Positions 40,196 to 49,926 of a DNA stretch of 64,000 nt are shown here, one piece after another. Location: the NCBI GenBank assembly GCA_016933575.1, contig JAFGAR010000146.1:1-64000 (forward strand), in the 5' to 3' direction. Each line of letters begins with the position of its first letter. Position 1 is the stretch's first letter. Made by a program: the position numbers and the translations under genes. The stretch comes from Candidatus Thorarchaeota archaeon (lineage in GTDB: Archaea > Asgardarchaeota > Thorarchaeia > Thorarchaeales > Thorarchaeaceae). The notes under the pieces are model-generated. The model saw only the letters and a program-made list of their open reading frames with translations, searched no databases and was not told where the DNA came from.

Positions 40196-43111
40196 ATGGC
40201 CAAAAAGAAGAATACAAAGGACATCCTCAAGGGCAATCGTCTATGGTCTATTGGCTACGCACTCGTTTCACTGAAGCATAATCCCACACGAAATATTGGA
40301 ATTGCGCTTGTTTTAGCTATTAGCATAGCCCTCCCGACAACAGTCTTCTCCTGGACAAACACAGGCACAATTCTCGCAGTTGAAGATTACTTCAATAATA
40401 ATGCATACCAGTTCAGTGTTCAGAGTAGCCCTGGTGATATTGATTATACACACCTCTTTGATGCTCAGAACCTCATTATGGCTAGCCCTTTCACCAGATA
40501 CGCTCACGTTGTTCCAAGCACTGTAGGGCTTCTTAGAATCGATGGAACGACTCCAGAATGGGAAGTATACTATACAGGCTCTCTCAATTATGCCCTGGGA
40601 TTGAAGGATACAAGAGTCATTACTGTGACTCCTGAGATTCTCGATGTATGGTCCACTGAATTAGTATGGGAAGGCAACTTTTCACTCAATCCTGGAGAGA
40701 TTCTTGTATCCCAACGATTCATCGATACTGCATTACAAGTCACAGGTGGTTCGGTTGAGATTGGTCTAGGTTCAGAGATAGGCATAGACGTTCTCTGCAA
40801 TCGATACATACCTAGAAGTGGTCAACCATTTGACCCGCTCGAACTTGAACGTCAGATAGTGAGAAATCTCACGATAGTTGGTGTCTACCAGATTGTGCGT
40901 TCATCTATTGTCGGACAATCATTCCCCGAGATTTACAGAAGGAACTGGGATCCCATGGGAATGGCTGAGAGTGTTTTGGGAATTTCAGATTCTGTTCTGA
41001 TGCTACAGGATGAGCTCCCTGAGGATTCTATTGATACCATGATTAACAACGGTTTCTTCTCGCCGGTCTGCTTTGTGCGTGGTTCCTCTGATGGACTCAT
41101 CGCCGCTGGACCCTTTGCTGCTGCTTTCAATATGCAGTCCCTCAGTATCCAAGTAGAAGAGAGTGACCAGACACTAACCGTCGTGACACTGGGTTCAATC
41201 GAGAATCTTCAGACACATATCAACACGTATGCTGCAAGTCAGGTCTTGATTATCTTGGGACTCCCCATAATGATCATGAGCTTGATGTTGACCATATTCA
41301 CCTCTGAAACATCAGTTTCACAGAGGAAGGGTGAGATCAGTGCGTTACGATCAAAAGGAGCCTCATTCAACCAGATCTTCTCAGCATTCATCTGGGAGTC
41401 GTTAATTCTCTCCCTCTCAGGATTTATCATTGGATTGAGTTTTACGTTGCTGATGGCTCCTCTCATGGGGTCATCCACTGGTCTCCTATCAATTGACCCA
41501 ATCAAATACGAGCTGTTTGTGAGTAGGTTTGCTTTACCCGGAGAGGCAATAACCCTAGCCGCCATCATTGCTCTATTCCTACCAGCTGCATATCTATTCC
41601 ATGTTTCTAGAAGGATAGACATAACTGAAATCGGTCAACCAACAATACGCCAGACATATGAAGTCCCTGAAGAAGTTGGATTCACAGTCTATGCAGTCGG
41701 TCTTGCAGTCGTACTAGCAATTCTCGTACTTGTCCCATTACTCGTTGCTCCCAATGGGCAGAATGCCCTCTATGAAATCCTTCTCTCGACACTTCTATTG
41801 TTTGCATCAGCCTACCTCGGTTCACGAGCCATGCGACTCATCACCGCTGAAGCCTCTGAGAAAATCACGCGAATAATGGGTGAAAAACGACTGTACTTGA
41901 CACAGAGCTTACGCAGAAGGAAGGGACAATTCATCCCTCTCCTTGTTGTCCTTACCCTGACACTGACAACAACAACAATGATGCTTATTCAGACAGCAAG
42001 CTTTGAGAACACCCTCATAAACGAGGCAAACTACTCCCTTGGGTCAGATATACGAATTCAGACTCCTGAACAGGACTTTGACTGGATTGACAGTCTACCC
42101 TCCTCCACCTTGATTGATGGAGCAACACCTGTAATCGAAGCTCTTTCGCATGTGGGAACAGAAGGTTTCTATCTTGAGGGAATCGATGCTGCAGTGTATA
42201 GGGACATCGGGAATTTCAAGTCCACAAGTTTTGTTGGTGGGACTCCGGAGAGCATTCTAAGCGAACTTGATATCACCCCGAATGGGATCGTCATTAGTCA
42301 GTACTATGCATCGAGCTGGAATCTAACCATTGACATGACAGTCCCGATTGAAGTATTGACGGATTCAGGCAATGAGCTTGTCGTCTTTCAGGTCGTTGGC
42401 ATTATGCAGAGCGCTCCTGGATTTGGAATGGCCTCCACGCGTGACCTGTATGGCACTCCTTTTGGTTCATACTTCGACTTTCAGCCTGGCCTTGGTGGAT
42501 TTGCACTTGTGAATCTTGATTTTCTTAGAATTCGCACTGGCATTGAAACATCAGAGACCTTCTTTGTTGGCGTGTCATCTCTCTTAGATGTAGCTCCTAT
42601 GATCGATTATTTGGAGAGTCAAGTCTATACCGATGTGTATACTACAGATAACATTGAGTTCAGTCCCGACTCAGTTACTGGATTGTTCCTTGCAGGTCTT
42701 CAAGGACTTACAATGATTGGTTTCATTCTCTGTGCAGCTATGGGTATTGCATCAATTGCACTCTTCCTTGGGTCTGCTGTCATCGAGCGTGAACCTGAGT
42801 ATGCTCTCTTCCGTGCAATCGGAGGTACGAAAAAACAGGTCATTAGTCTGGTGTTTGGAGAATTTGCAGGCAGTGTACTCGCTGCAGTGCTCATCAGTCT
42901 TGTACTGGGAATCATATTCGGTTACACAGCAACATTATTGACCTTTGGTATTTCCACAGTGTGGCCAATCTTACCAAAGATATTGACATATCCACTCTTT
43001 GCAATGCTACTTACTGTTGCATTAGAGTGTGCAGTAATGATAATTGCGTGCTACTATCCAGCACGCCGAGCAGGAAACACCAATCCTGCAGAGGTACTAC
43101 GAAATATGTGA
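40196..43111 (+). CDS. FtsX-like ABC permease, large (second)
   Basis: A 971-residue paralogue of the preceding permease with the same order: membrane helix, outer domain, FtsX domain (ISALRSKGASFNQIFSAFIW), membrane pair, second outer domain and C-terminal FtsX domain (VIEREPEYALFRAIGGTKKQ) ending EVLRNM. The two probably form a heterodimer, each with its own ATPase. The ATG follows GAGGTGAAAAA, 9 nt after the first permease. The outer domains have diverged more than the membrane parts. Confidence 0.88.
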   Translation: MAKKKNTKDILKGNRLWSIGYALVSLKHNPTRNIGIALVLAISIALPTTVFSWTNTGTILAVEDYFNNNAYQFSVQSSPGDIDYTHLFDAQNLIMASPFTRYAHVVPSTVGLLRIDGTTPEWEVYYTGSLNYALGLKDTRVITVTPEILDVWSTELVWEGNFSLNPGEILVSQRFIDTALQVTGGSVEIGLGSEIGIDVLCNRYIPRSGQPFDPLELERQIVRNLTIVGVYQIVRSSIVGQSFPEIYRRNWDPMGMAESVLGISDSVLMLQDELPEDSIDTMINNGFFSPVCFVRGSSDGLIAAGPFAAAFNMQSLSIQVEESDQTLTVVTLGSIENLQTHINTYAASQVLIILGLPIMIMSLMLTIFTSETSVSQRKGEISALRSKGASFNQIFSAFIWESLILSLSGFIIGLSFTLLMAPLMGSSTGLLSIDPIKYELFVSRFALPGEAITLAAIIALFLPAAYLFHVSRRIDITEIGQPTIRQTYEVPEEVGFTVYAVGLAVVLAILVLVPLLVAPNGQNALYEILLSTLLLFASAYLGSRAMRLITAEASEKITRIMGEKRLYLTQSLRRRKGQFIPLLVVLTLTLTTTTMMLIQTASFENTLINEANYSLGSDIRIQTPEQDFDWIDSLPSSTLIDGATPVIEALSHVGTEGFYLEGIDAAVYRDIGNFKSTSFVGGTPESILSELDITPNGIVISQYYASSWNLTIDMTVPIEVLTDSGNELVVFQVVGIMQSAPGFGMASTRDLYGTPFGSYFDFQPGLGGFALVNLDFLRIRTGIETSETFFVGVSSLLDVAPMIDYLESQVYTDVYTTDNIEFSPDSVTGLFLAGLQGLTMIGFILCAAMGIASIALFLGSAVIEREPEYALFRAIGGTKKQVISLVFGEFAGSVLAAVLISLVLGIIFGYTATLLTFGISTVWPILPKILTYPLFAMLLTVALECAVMIIACYYPARRAGNTNPAEVLRNM

Positions 43112-43121
43112 GGTAGTTAGA

Positions 43122-44150
43122 ATGAATACGATTGAGATCGAAGAAGAATTGGACCTTTACGGTGACCTACCTGATGATGTTGTAGTCAGTGTCAATGATT
43201 GCTACAAGATCTACAAAGCACAGGAACTTGAGGTCGTTGCACTCAGCGGAGTCTCCCTTCAGATTCTTGAAGGAAAGATCATGGCTGTTGTTGGTCCAAG
43301 CGGTAGCGGCAAGACCACGCTGATTAATGTGATTGGTGGCATTACAAAGGCCACAGTGGGAAAGGTCTACTGGGCTAATCTCAGAACTGACATCACAAAG
43401 CTCAGCGAGCGAGTTCTAACTGAGGCGCGACGGAACTTTATTGGATTCCATTTCCAACTGAATAATCTACTACCTCATCTAAATGCGTGGCAAAATGTAG
43501 AACTAGCTGCTAGAATTGCTGGAGTTCCCCGTCAGATCCGAAAGGAACGAGTAAATCGTCTGATCAAGATGGTTGGACTTGAGGAACGAAAACGGAACAA
43601 GGCAACAACTCTTAGTGGTGGTGAGAAATCTCGAGTAGCAATTGCAAGTGCTCTTGTTAATCTTATTGACACTGAAGGAAAAGGCCTCGTCCTATGCGAC
43701 GAACCTACCGGGGATCTTGACCCAGAGACCGGTGAACGTATTCTTGACCTCTTCCAAGAACTGAATGAGACCATTGGAACGTCCTTCTTCATCGTCACAC
43801 ATAGTCAACAAGTGGCTTCGAAGGCAGATGTCACAGTGGAGCTGCGTGACGGTGTCATTTCCGGGTTCCATCAGGCTGGTATTGACCTTGACATGCTGGA
43901 TACAACTCGAATCGTGCGATTGGATGACAAGTCTCGACTCCCTATGCCCACTGACCTTCTTGACCTGGCTGGCAATCCTCGCGAGTTTAGGTTGAGTTAC
44001 ACTGACAACAAGTTTGTCCTCGTCCCACAGACTGATGATGTTGTGGATACAATGCGGGCAAAGAAGGCAAGGACCTGCAGGGTCTGCGGTTCAGAGATTC
44101 CCGGTGGCAAGTTCATCTGTCCCAACTGCGGAAGCCAAGTTGTAGTCTAG
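43122..44150 (+). CDS. MacB/LolD-type ABC ATPase with C-terminal zinc ribbon (second)
   Basis: A 342-residue ATPase: Walker A VGPSGSGKTTLINV, signature LSGGEKSRVAIASALV and Walker B LVLCDEPTGDLDP. Beyond the usual end it has about 110 extra residues, closing with CRVCGSEIPGGKFICPNCGS, a two-CxxC zinc ribbon. ABC exporter ATPases do not normally have one; it may dock on a partner or sense metal. The ATG at 43122 follows GAGGTAGTTAGA. A start at 43044 inside the permease gene is rejected. Last gene of the operon. Confidence 0.85.
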   Translation: MNTIEIEEELDLYGDLPDDVVVSVNDCYKIYKAQELEVVALSGVSLQILEGKIMAVVGPSGSGKTTLINVIGGITKATVGKVYWANLRTDITKLSERVLTEARRNFIGFHFQLNNLLPHLNAWQNVELAARIAGVPRQIRKERVNRLIKMVGLEERKRNKATTLSGGEKSRVAIASALVNLIDTEGKGLVLCDEPTGDLDPETGERILDLFQELNETIGTSFFIVTHSQQVASKADVTVELRDGVISGFHQAGIDLDMLDTTRIVRLDDKSRLPMPTDLLDLAGNPREFRLSYTDNKFVLVPQTDDVVDTMRAKKARTCRVCGSEIPGGKFICPNCGSQVVV

Positions 44151-44266
44151 GCTGTCGTCTATTGATAATATGAACAATAGTCAACTCCAATCGACTGACT
44201 TACTCCCCGAAGGGTCTGTACCTAGAAACAAACCTGCTACCTATGCGTGAGAAATGATGAAATTGA

Positions 44267-44686
44267 TTACTGATGACTTGCCTCTGGCGAATCGCTCCGG
44301 TCGAGCAGTGAGACAAACTCTTCAATACATCTCCAAGTAGCCATATACTTTCTAATCCTACGACGAACTCCTTGGAGTGTCTTTGCCCCACTCAATTCAA
44401 GTTCCTTCTCAAGGTATCGAAAAATCTTCATCCCTTCTCTATCATAATCCGTAAGGATTAGTACATTCCCTTTTTTCCCAGCAACTTCAACAATCTTCTC
44501 TACAATGCGGTGCCTTGGGAGGCTTGATTGTGTCTTGATAATAGGCGCTTTTACACCAAGACTGCGAAGAATAGCGACATCACGATTTCCTTCCACAACA
44601 ATGATGAGATTCTCATATTTTGCATCAAGACTCTGGAGAATCTCAAGTAGTGCACGTTCGTTGTCTTGTAGTTTAGTTGGTCTCAT
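44267..44686 (-). CDS. UPF0292-type Toprim-domain protein
   Basis: About 139 residues, essentially one Toprim domain: IIVVEGNRDVAILRSLG with the catalytic Glu, and NVLILTDYDREGMKIFRYLE with the DxD motif. Toprim domains handle phosphodiester chemistry in primases, topoisomerases and RNase M5; UPF0292 members are small stand-alone versions in archaea with no proven role. A GTG start at 44764 would add 26 charged residues not typical of the family, so the ATG at 44686 is used. Confidence 0.75.
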   Translation of the reverse strand: MRPTKLQDNERALLEILQSLDAKYENLIIVVEGNRDVAILRSLGVKAPIIKTQSSLPRHRIVEKIVEVAGKKGNVLILTDYDREGMKIFRYLEKELELSGAKTLQGVRRRIRKYMATWRCIEEFVSLLDRSDSPEASHQ

Positions 44687-44774
44687 ATGTCTTTTCTCTG
44701 GAGTTCCGGTTAGTTCTCCTTTTCTTCTCTGTGAATCCACATTCTTTCTACCCAAGGGGTGCACCTGATATCTT

Positions 44775-45818
44775 CTAAGGTGAGATTGAGACCTTCATGC
44801 TTTTTCCAGCACTCATCATCTCTAATGCTTCATTTATTCGTTCAAGCGGCATATCATGAGATATCAATAGGTCTGGATTGACATCCTTTGCTATGATAAG
44901 TTGAAGGGCTTGCTCGACATGTCTTGGTTTGAGATGGAACACTCCCTTCAGAGTGAGCTGGCCATAATGGAATCGAACCGTATCTACCTCAAAGGTAGTT
45001 CCTGAAGCAGCTCCGCCAAAGAGCACTGTAGTTCCCGCATCCCGGGTCATATCTACTGCCTGTTCCCATAATTTTGGTAGACCCACCGCCTCAATGACCA
45101 CGTCTGCACCTCTTCCTGAGGTCTCTTCCTTCACTCGTTCAACCGGGTCCTCATTAGCTGGATTGATGGCAATATCCGCTCCCGCCTTCTCCGCAATATC
45201 ACGTCTGAAGTCCGCAAGATCTGAGACAATCACAGTGGAGGCTCCACTCTTCTTTGCGAGCATCACCATCATCTGTCCAATCGGTCCAGCTCCAATGACC
45301 ACTACGGTATCACCCAGTCTGATATTTGCTTCTTCAATCCCATGAACCACACAGGCTAATGGTTCTGTCAGAGCTGCGTCTCTGAAGGATAAGGTGTCTG
45401 GAATCTGATGTGTGTTCCATCGAACAACCTCTTTTGGCACGCGGATATACTCAGCAAAGGCTCCATTCACAAGACTGTCTTTCAGTTTCGCACATAGGTT
45501 TGGCATGTCCCGCTTACAGAAATAGCAATCCCCACAGGGAGCTGAATTTGTGGCAACAACACGCATCCCGGGCTTGAACTTCTCTACTCCTTCGCCCACT
45601 GCCTCAATTGTTCCTGCATATTCATGCCCAAAGAGGGCAGGAGTATGTTTGATCAATATCGGATGTCCTCTCTTGTAGGTCTTGACATCAGTACCACAGG
45701 TTAGTGCTTTTCCTATCTTGATGAGGAGTTCCCCTGGACCTGCCTTGGGAATGTCAGTCTCCTCATACCTGACATCTCCGATTCCATAGTACATTGCAGC
45801 TCTCATCTTTCCAGACAT
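44775..45818 (-). CDS. Zinc-dependent medium-chain alcohol/polyol dehydrogenase
   Basis: About 347 residues of the MDR family. The catalytic zinc site includes LTCGTD and FGHEYAG. The structural zinc lobe is APCGDCYFCKRDMPNLC with four Cys. The coenzyme Rossmann motif is VVIGAGPIGQMMVMLAKKSG, and a following Asp (IVSDLADFRR) favours NAD. Best relatives appear to be sorbitol/threonine dehydrogenase-like enzymes; substrate not assigned. The start is uncertain among Met residues at 45818, 45806 and the ORF start at 45893; family alignment favours the first two. Confidence 0.82.
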   Translation of the reverse strand: MSGKMRAAMYYGIGDVRYEETDIPKAGPGELLIKIGKALTCGTDVKTYKRGHPILIKHTPALFGHEYAGTIEAVGEGVEKFKPGMRVVATNSAPCGDCYFCKRDMPNLCAKLKDSLVNGAFAEYIRVPKEVVRWNTHQIPDTLSFRDAALTEPLACVVHGIEEANIRLGDTVVVIGAGPIGQMMVMLAKKSGASTVIVSDLADFRRDIAEKAGADIAINPANEDPVERVKEETSGRGADVVIEAVGLPKLWEQAVDMTRDAGTTVLFGGAASGTTFEVDTVRFHYGQLTLKGVFHLKPRHVEQALQLIIAKDVNPDLLISHDMPLERINEALEMMSAGKSMKVSISP

Positions 45819-45923
45819 GACAATCCCATCAATGCCACTCAATGTCCGTTTAAATGACTTCCTGACGAACCCTACCGGAATCCTAATCACCATGTTCTTG
45901 AAGAGAGTCCTTGGCGCTTGACA

Positions 45924-46376
45924 ATGAGATTGAAGTCAAAATATCCCGAGAAGATAGAGTACCATTCTAGCTCTGAATGGGATGGTACGACTGGTGGTAC
46001 TGCCACAGTCAGTAATGGTCGAAAGATTATCTACGACACTCCTGAGACCTATGGTGGTCGAGGTGATGGTATCTGTCCCGATGAACTCTTCGTGTCTGCT
46101 GTTCTTGGTTGTCTCAACAATACATTCCTTGACTTCCAACGTCGGTTTGAGATGGATCTGAGAAAGTTGGACCTGAAGGGAACCGCGACTGCAATCTTCG
46201 ATGGAACGGGGTACAAGATCACTGGCGTCAGTATCTCAGGTGAGGTTGTTGTTGGAGAGGATGAACTAGGGACCGGCGAACGATGCGTGCAACTCATGAA
46301 AGAATACTGCCATCTAACTCGTACCATCAAGACCTGTATACCCTTCACTTATGATATCTCTGTCCGGGAGGAATAG
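45924..46376 (+). CDS. OsmC-family protein
   Basis: A 150-residue protein with the two conserved family cysteines, in SAVLGCLNNTFLD and KEYCHLTRTI, spaced as in OsmC/Ohr. The cysteines reduce organic hydroperoxides in OsmC proteins; this subgroup is less well known. ATG 45924 is preferred to TTG 45918. Convergent with the Mut7-C gene and divergent from the dehydrogenase. Confidence 0.82.
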   Translation: MRLKSKYPEKIEYHSSSEWDGTTGGTATVSNGRKIIYDTPETYGGRGDGICPDELFVSAVLGCLNNTFLDFQRRFEMDLRKLDLKGTATAIFDGTGYKITGVSISGEVVVGEDELGTGERCVQLMKEYCHLTRTIKTCIPFTYDISVREE

Positions 46377-46377
46377 C

Positions 46378-46869
46378 CTAGGACTTCAGTTCCTCCATGA
46401 GGTCAGCAATTCGTACCATATAGTCATCGATATTGGTCCATTGCCCTCCTTGGAAGAAGACACTTTTGCAGTACTTGCAATACCAAAATTCTTGATAGTA
46501 ATTGTAGGTCTGGTCAGGAACAAGGTCTTTTATCTGAGCCTTTTCAGTGCCTTCAACGTGGATAAGGTCTCCATTGCATTTTGTACATCGTGATATTGCA
46601 GGGTCTGCTTTTGGTTCAATTCCATACTTGAGAAATACACTTGCTACCTCTTCGTCAACACTTCCCCTCACAAGCATTGTTTCTATACCTTCATTTGATG
46701 CACGTGTTGAGAGAATTGCATCGGATGTGAGCAGGATTCTATTCTGTTCCTTTGCAATACGAAGGAGTTCATCATCATGTACCTTTGTTGAATAGAAAGT
46801 ATCGTATCCTGTGAGTCGAAGCCAAGTTGCAAGCTTGCCAAGCATGGCATCTACAATGAACGTCTTCAT
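46378..46869 (-). CDS. Mut7-C RNase domain protein
   Basis: A 163-residue protein with the Mut7-C (PIN-like) start FIVDAMLGKLATWLRLTGYD and LLTSDAILSTRA, whose acidic residues would bind metal. The C-terminal zinc ribbon contains RCTKCNGDLI and CKYCKSVFF. Family proteins are predicted RNases. It overlaps the end of the amidohydrolase gene by 4 nt (ATGA type), so the two are co-transcribed. Confidence 0.88.
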   Translation of the reverse strand: MKTFIVDAMLGKLATWLRLTGYDTFYSTKVHDDELLRIAKEQNRILLTSDAILSTRASNEGIETMLVRGSVDEEVASVFLKYGIEPKADPAISRCTKCNGDLIHVEGTEKAQIKDLVPDQTYNYYQEFWYCKYCKSVFFQGGQWTNIDDYMVRIADLMEELKS

Positions 46870-47771
46870 GATCTCTCACCAAAGAAAATCCGTGCAGCAT
46901 TCCTCGACATAACTTTCTCGATCTCCTCACTCGTGATCTGAGGATATCCAATATCTGTCAGTTCATCTGGAAGTCTAAGATTACTAAAGAACTCAACCCA
47001 TTGCTCTAGAGGCATAGCATATTCAAAGAGCGGAAAATCACTCCCAAATATTAGTCTATTCGGAAAGACTCGTGATATCTTTGCCTCTGCTATCATCTGA
47101 TAGACTTTCATTGGTACTCGTGAGGCGAAGACTTGCCATCCCGAAACATCAACAGAAACGTTCGGACTCTTCGAAGCAACCATCAATGCTTCGTCGGTCC
47201 ATGGTACACCAACATGTGCCAGTACTATCTTTAGGTCTGGAAAGTCCGCTGCAACCTTGTCAACGTAGACTGGTTGTCCATATTTCACATGCTTGAATCG
47301 TGATGTAAAGCCGGTATGAATGACAATGGGAATGTTCAGCTCAACGCATCTCTCGTAGTATGGATAGAACTTGTCATCATCTGGATAGAATCCATTCGGA
47401 GGATATATCTTCCACCCACGACAGTCCTTCTCCATGACAGCGCGCTCAAGTTCGATGAGTCCCTCTTCTCCTCTACGAGGGTCAATTCCAACAAAGGTGA
47501 TTATGTCTGGATACTTGGCGACCTCATCAGCATGCCAGTTCGTCTTCGCCTGAAGACTAAGAGGCATTGTCTGCGAGAGTCCACTATCAATGGGCAGCAC
47601 TACAGCTCGGTCAACGTGACCTCTCTCCATGGCTATCTTCAGAGATTCTATGGGTGAATCAAGCTGCGGTTCGATACCAGCTCGTTCAGCTGCTATCTCA
47701 CGAGCTCTTCTGTCCTTTTCGCTAATGATATCCTTTGTCCAAGTATGGGTGTGTGCATCTATAATACGCAA
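46866..47771 (-). CDS. Amidohydrolase-2 family metal-dependent hydrolase
   Basis: A 301-residue TIM-barrel enzyme of the ACMSD-like group: N-terminal IDAHTHTWTKD (HxH), IPIVIHTGF, KIVLAHVGVPW and the closing LIFGSDFPLFEYA with the catalytic Asp. Members are decarboxylases or hydrolases of carboxylic acids and lactones; substrate unknown. The ATG lies at the left side of an A+T-rich gap that must hold its promoter. Coupled to the Mut7-C gene. Confidence 0.82.
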   Translation of the reverse strand: MRIIDAHTHTWTKDIISEKDRRAREIAAERAGIEPQLDSPIESLKIAMERGHVDRAVVLPIDSGLSQTMPLSLQAKTNWHADEVAKYPDIITFVGIDPRRGEEGLIELERAVMEKDCRGWKIYPPNGFYPDDDKFYPYYERCVELNIPIVIHTGFTSRFKHVKYGQPVYVDKVAADFPDLKIVLAHVGVPWTDEALMVASKSPNVSVDVSGWQVFASRVPMKVYQMIAEAKISRVFPNRLIFGSDFPLFEYAMPLEQWVEFFSNLRLPDELTDIGYPQITSEEIEKVMSRNAARIFFGERS

Positions 47772-47829
47772 GATAATCCCACATTGTTTTTCTCTTAAGA
47801 ACGGTTAAGGTTTCTGTACTCTTTTTGCT

Positions 47830-48687
47830 CTATGACCTGCTTACTACATCTGCAGCCTCTCGAAGTCTGTCTATCACTTCGATTGGCACTGTCATGCTTC
47901 CGAGATCATTATGGGTATTATCGCCATGAAAGTCAGTTCCACCGGTTTCTATCAGACCAAGCCCACTTGCTGCTCTCTGGACCTCTCGAATGTTGTCCTC
48001 TAAGGTAGTATCTCTATCATAATTATACACGACCTCTACTCCAATCAGACCCATGTCTTTCAATATGTGCAGTAATTCCCTTAGGTTTCCACCTGTGTAA
48101 TAGAGTGGATGTGCCAATACAGGGACTGCACCTACTTCTCGTAGTAGTCTGATACCGTCGGATATGTCTGGCCTTGCCCTCCTTACATACGCAGGCTTTC
48201 CTTCTGCCAGGTACTTTTCAAAGGCTTCGTCAATAGTATCTACGACTCCCATATCTATTAGGATTCTTGCCAGGTGAGGTCTCCCCGGTGAAGCTGCGGT
48301 CTCGAGTACTTCTCTGACATCTGAGTCCTTGATATCAAATCCCATATCTCTGAGTTTCTGAACCATCTTTGGAAATCGTGAGTGCCTATCACCTCTGAAA
48401 GCAACCAGTCTCTTCTCAAGAATCTCATCGTTCTCTGGGACATAGTATCCAAGTAGATGTAACTCGAATCCCTCGTAGTCTGTGCTGATCTCAACTCCGG
48501 GTATGCATTGAATGTCCAATCCTGCGGATGCACTGAGTAGCTCCTCATTTCCAACTATCGTATCGTGATCGGTGAGAGCAATCCCTCCTAGTCCAAGATC
48601 AATAGCCATCTCAACCAACCTTTCAGGAGGGTATACTCCATCTGAGTGACTTGAATGCAGGTGCAGGTCAGCACGGGCTTTCACCAT
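47830..48687 (-). CDS. PHP-domain phosphoesterase
   Basis: About 285 residues with the PHP motifs DLHLHSSHSDGVYPPERLV, ALTDHDTIVGN, PGVEISTDYEG, VLAHPLYYTGG and GGTDFHGDN that bind a trinuclear metal centre. It resembles the RNase AM/3',5'-nucleoside bisphosphate phosphatase group. ATG 48687 is preceded by GGGAGG at 6 nt. It overlaps the upstream YkgJ gene by 20 nt, so translation is coupled. Confidence 0.85.
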   Translation of the reverse strand: MVKARADLHLHSSHSDGVYPPERLVEMAIDLGLGGIALTDHDTIVGNEELLSASAGLDIQCIPGVEISTDYEGFELHLLGYYVPENDEILEKRLVAFRGDRHSRFPKMVQKLRDMGFDIKDSDVREVLETAASPGRPHLARILIDMGVVDTIDEAFEKYLAEGKPAYVRRARPDISDGIRLLREVGAVPVLAHPLYYTGGNLRELLHILKDMGLIGVEVVYNYDRDTTLEDNIREVQRAASGLGLIETGGTDFHGDNTHNDLGSMTVPIEVIDRLREAADVVSRS

Positions 48688-49084
48688 GTGCAGCCTCCCA
48701 TCGTAATCTTTCAACAAGTTTTCTGACCTTATGACATATCTTTCTGATTTCTTCCCTACTTACAGTGCTCGCAGATGGGCAGTCAGTATCAACGATGCAC
48801 TTTTTCTTTCGTGAATCATAGATAATCGGGTAGTACCTGCACCCCTCCGGTCGACTCTCATAGATTATACATTTCTTTGAGTCAGGGTCATAGAAATAAC
48901 AGTGTCCATCCACATTTTTGAGTTCACAAAAACCTGCCATTACTCTGATGAGAAAGTCCTTCTTATCATACCCCAAGGCCTCTATTCTCTCTGCATCCTC
49001 CTTGGTCAATGTCATCTCAGTCTCAGTGCAGCAGATTCTGACTTCTTCACATGAGCCATCATGATTACAGACAAAGGGCGACAA
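48668..49084 (-). CDS. YkgJ-family cysteine-cluster protein
   Basis: A 138-residue protein with the YkgJ/UPF0153 spacing: FVCNHDGSCEEVRICC, GFCELKNVDGHCYFYDP, KCIIYESRPEGCRYYP and VDTDCPSAS. The cysteines probably bind zinc or an Fe-S cluster. Function unknown. The TTG start has AGGAG about 11 nt upstream. It sits upstream of the PHP gene in a two-gene operon. Confidence 0.8.
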   Translation of the reverse strand: MSPFVCNHDGSCEEVRICCTETEMTLTKEDAERIEALGYDKKDFLIRVMAGFCELKNVDGHCYFYDPDSKKCIIYESRPEGCRYYPIIYDSRKKKCIVDTDCPSASTVSREEIRKICHKVRKLVERLRWEAAHGESPC

Positions 49085-49240
49085 GTTAGGTTTGAACTCC
49101 TATACATAGTTATACTGGTAGATCGGTCAGTCTGCGGTTTAACGGGTCATCGCGGTGATGAGCTCGCTCACCATCCCTGCATTCATCATCATCCCGATAA
49201 GAGTTGAAATACTCTGGAGCCTAAATATGCTTTTCAACGG

Positions 49241-49864
49241 TCACTTTTTACCACTTCGAAGTAAAGCTACCAGTCCGATGATGATTGCTAGTTCAACAAG
49301 GATTCCAGCAAGCAGATATCCTTCTATTCTGATATAGGTTGCATCAAGATCATCTAAATTATCAGAGGTTATGAAATATTCTTCTGAATCGATCCAATAA
49401 TTCCCTGGAAATGCGCCTCCCTCTTGATAAAACATCCACATGAGAAACAAACCCATATCCTTGCTGTAGAATACTTCTTCACCTTCCTCAATTCCACTCC
49501 AACACGCAAGATTATGGACAATACTCTGATTTCCAGTGATATTGAGAATATGGTCTCCAACAGTGACTAGGAGCCCAACCTCCCATGTACTAGTATTTGC
49601 CCACAATGGAAACCCGTTGATATCCTCAGAACCAAGAACCTCTGGTAATGTATTGTTTGACACATTGATGCTCACAGGAATGTATTCTTCCTCGCCTCTC
49701 CACCCAAGGGTTGAATCAAAGGTTGAGTGAGTATGCTTGTAGACTAAGGACAGTTCAATGACTCTATCATTACTCGGTACGTCTAAGAATGCTACTGGAA
49801 CGTATGATGATACAATGAGCAAGACGCAAATAGAACCAATGACTATCTTCTTTGAAATCTCCAA
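49241..49864 (-). CDS. Exported protein with C-terminal membrane anchor
   Basis: A 207-residue protein: signal peptide (about residues 7-28), an outer beta-rich domain of about 150 residues with several N-x-S/T sequons (NVSNNT, NITGNQS), a C-terminal helix (about 183-203) and RSGKK tail. The topology and the phrase NGFPLWANTSTWEVGLLVTV resemble the protein at 26581-27348, so they may be a lineage-specific family. No motif gives a function. Confidence 0.55.
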   Translation of the reverse strand: MEISKKIVIGSICVLLIVSSYVPVAFLDVPSNDRVIELSLVYKHTHSTFDSTLGWRGEEEYIPVSINVSNNTLPEVLGSEDINGFPLWANTSTWEVGLLVTVGDHILNITGNQSIVHNLACWSGIEEGEEVFYSKDMGLFLMWMFYQEGGAFPGNYWIDSEEYFITSDNLDDLDATYIRIEGYLLAGILVELAIIIGLVALLRSGKK

Positions 49865-49926
49865 TCCCTATGGAGATTTCTCTTGTATTGCTATAAATCT
49901 AATGATTCTAAGCCGATTTCTTCACT

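Noticed and set aside
41239..41622. 127-residue antisense frame inside the second ABC permease
   Set aside because: Reverse complement of membrane-helix codons, with no start signal.
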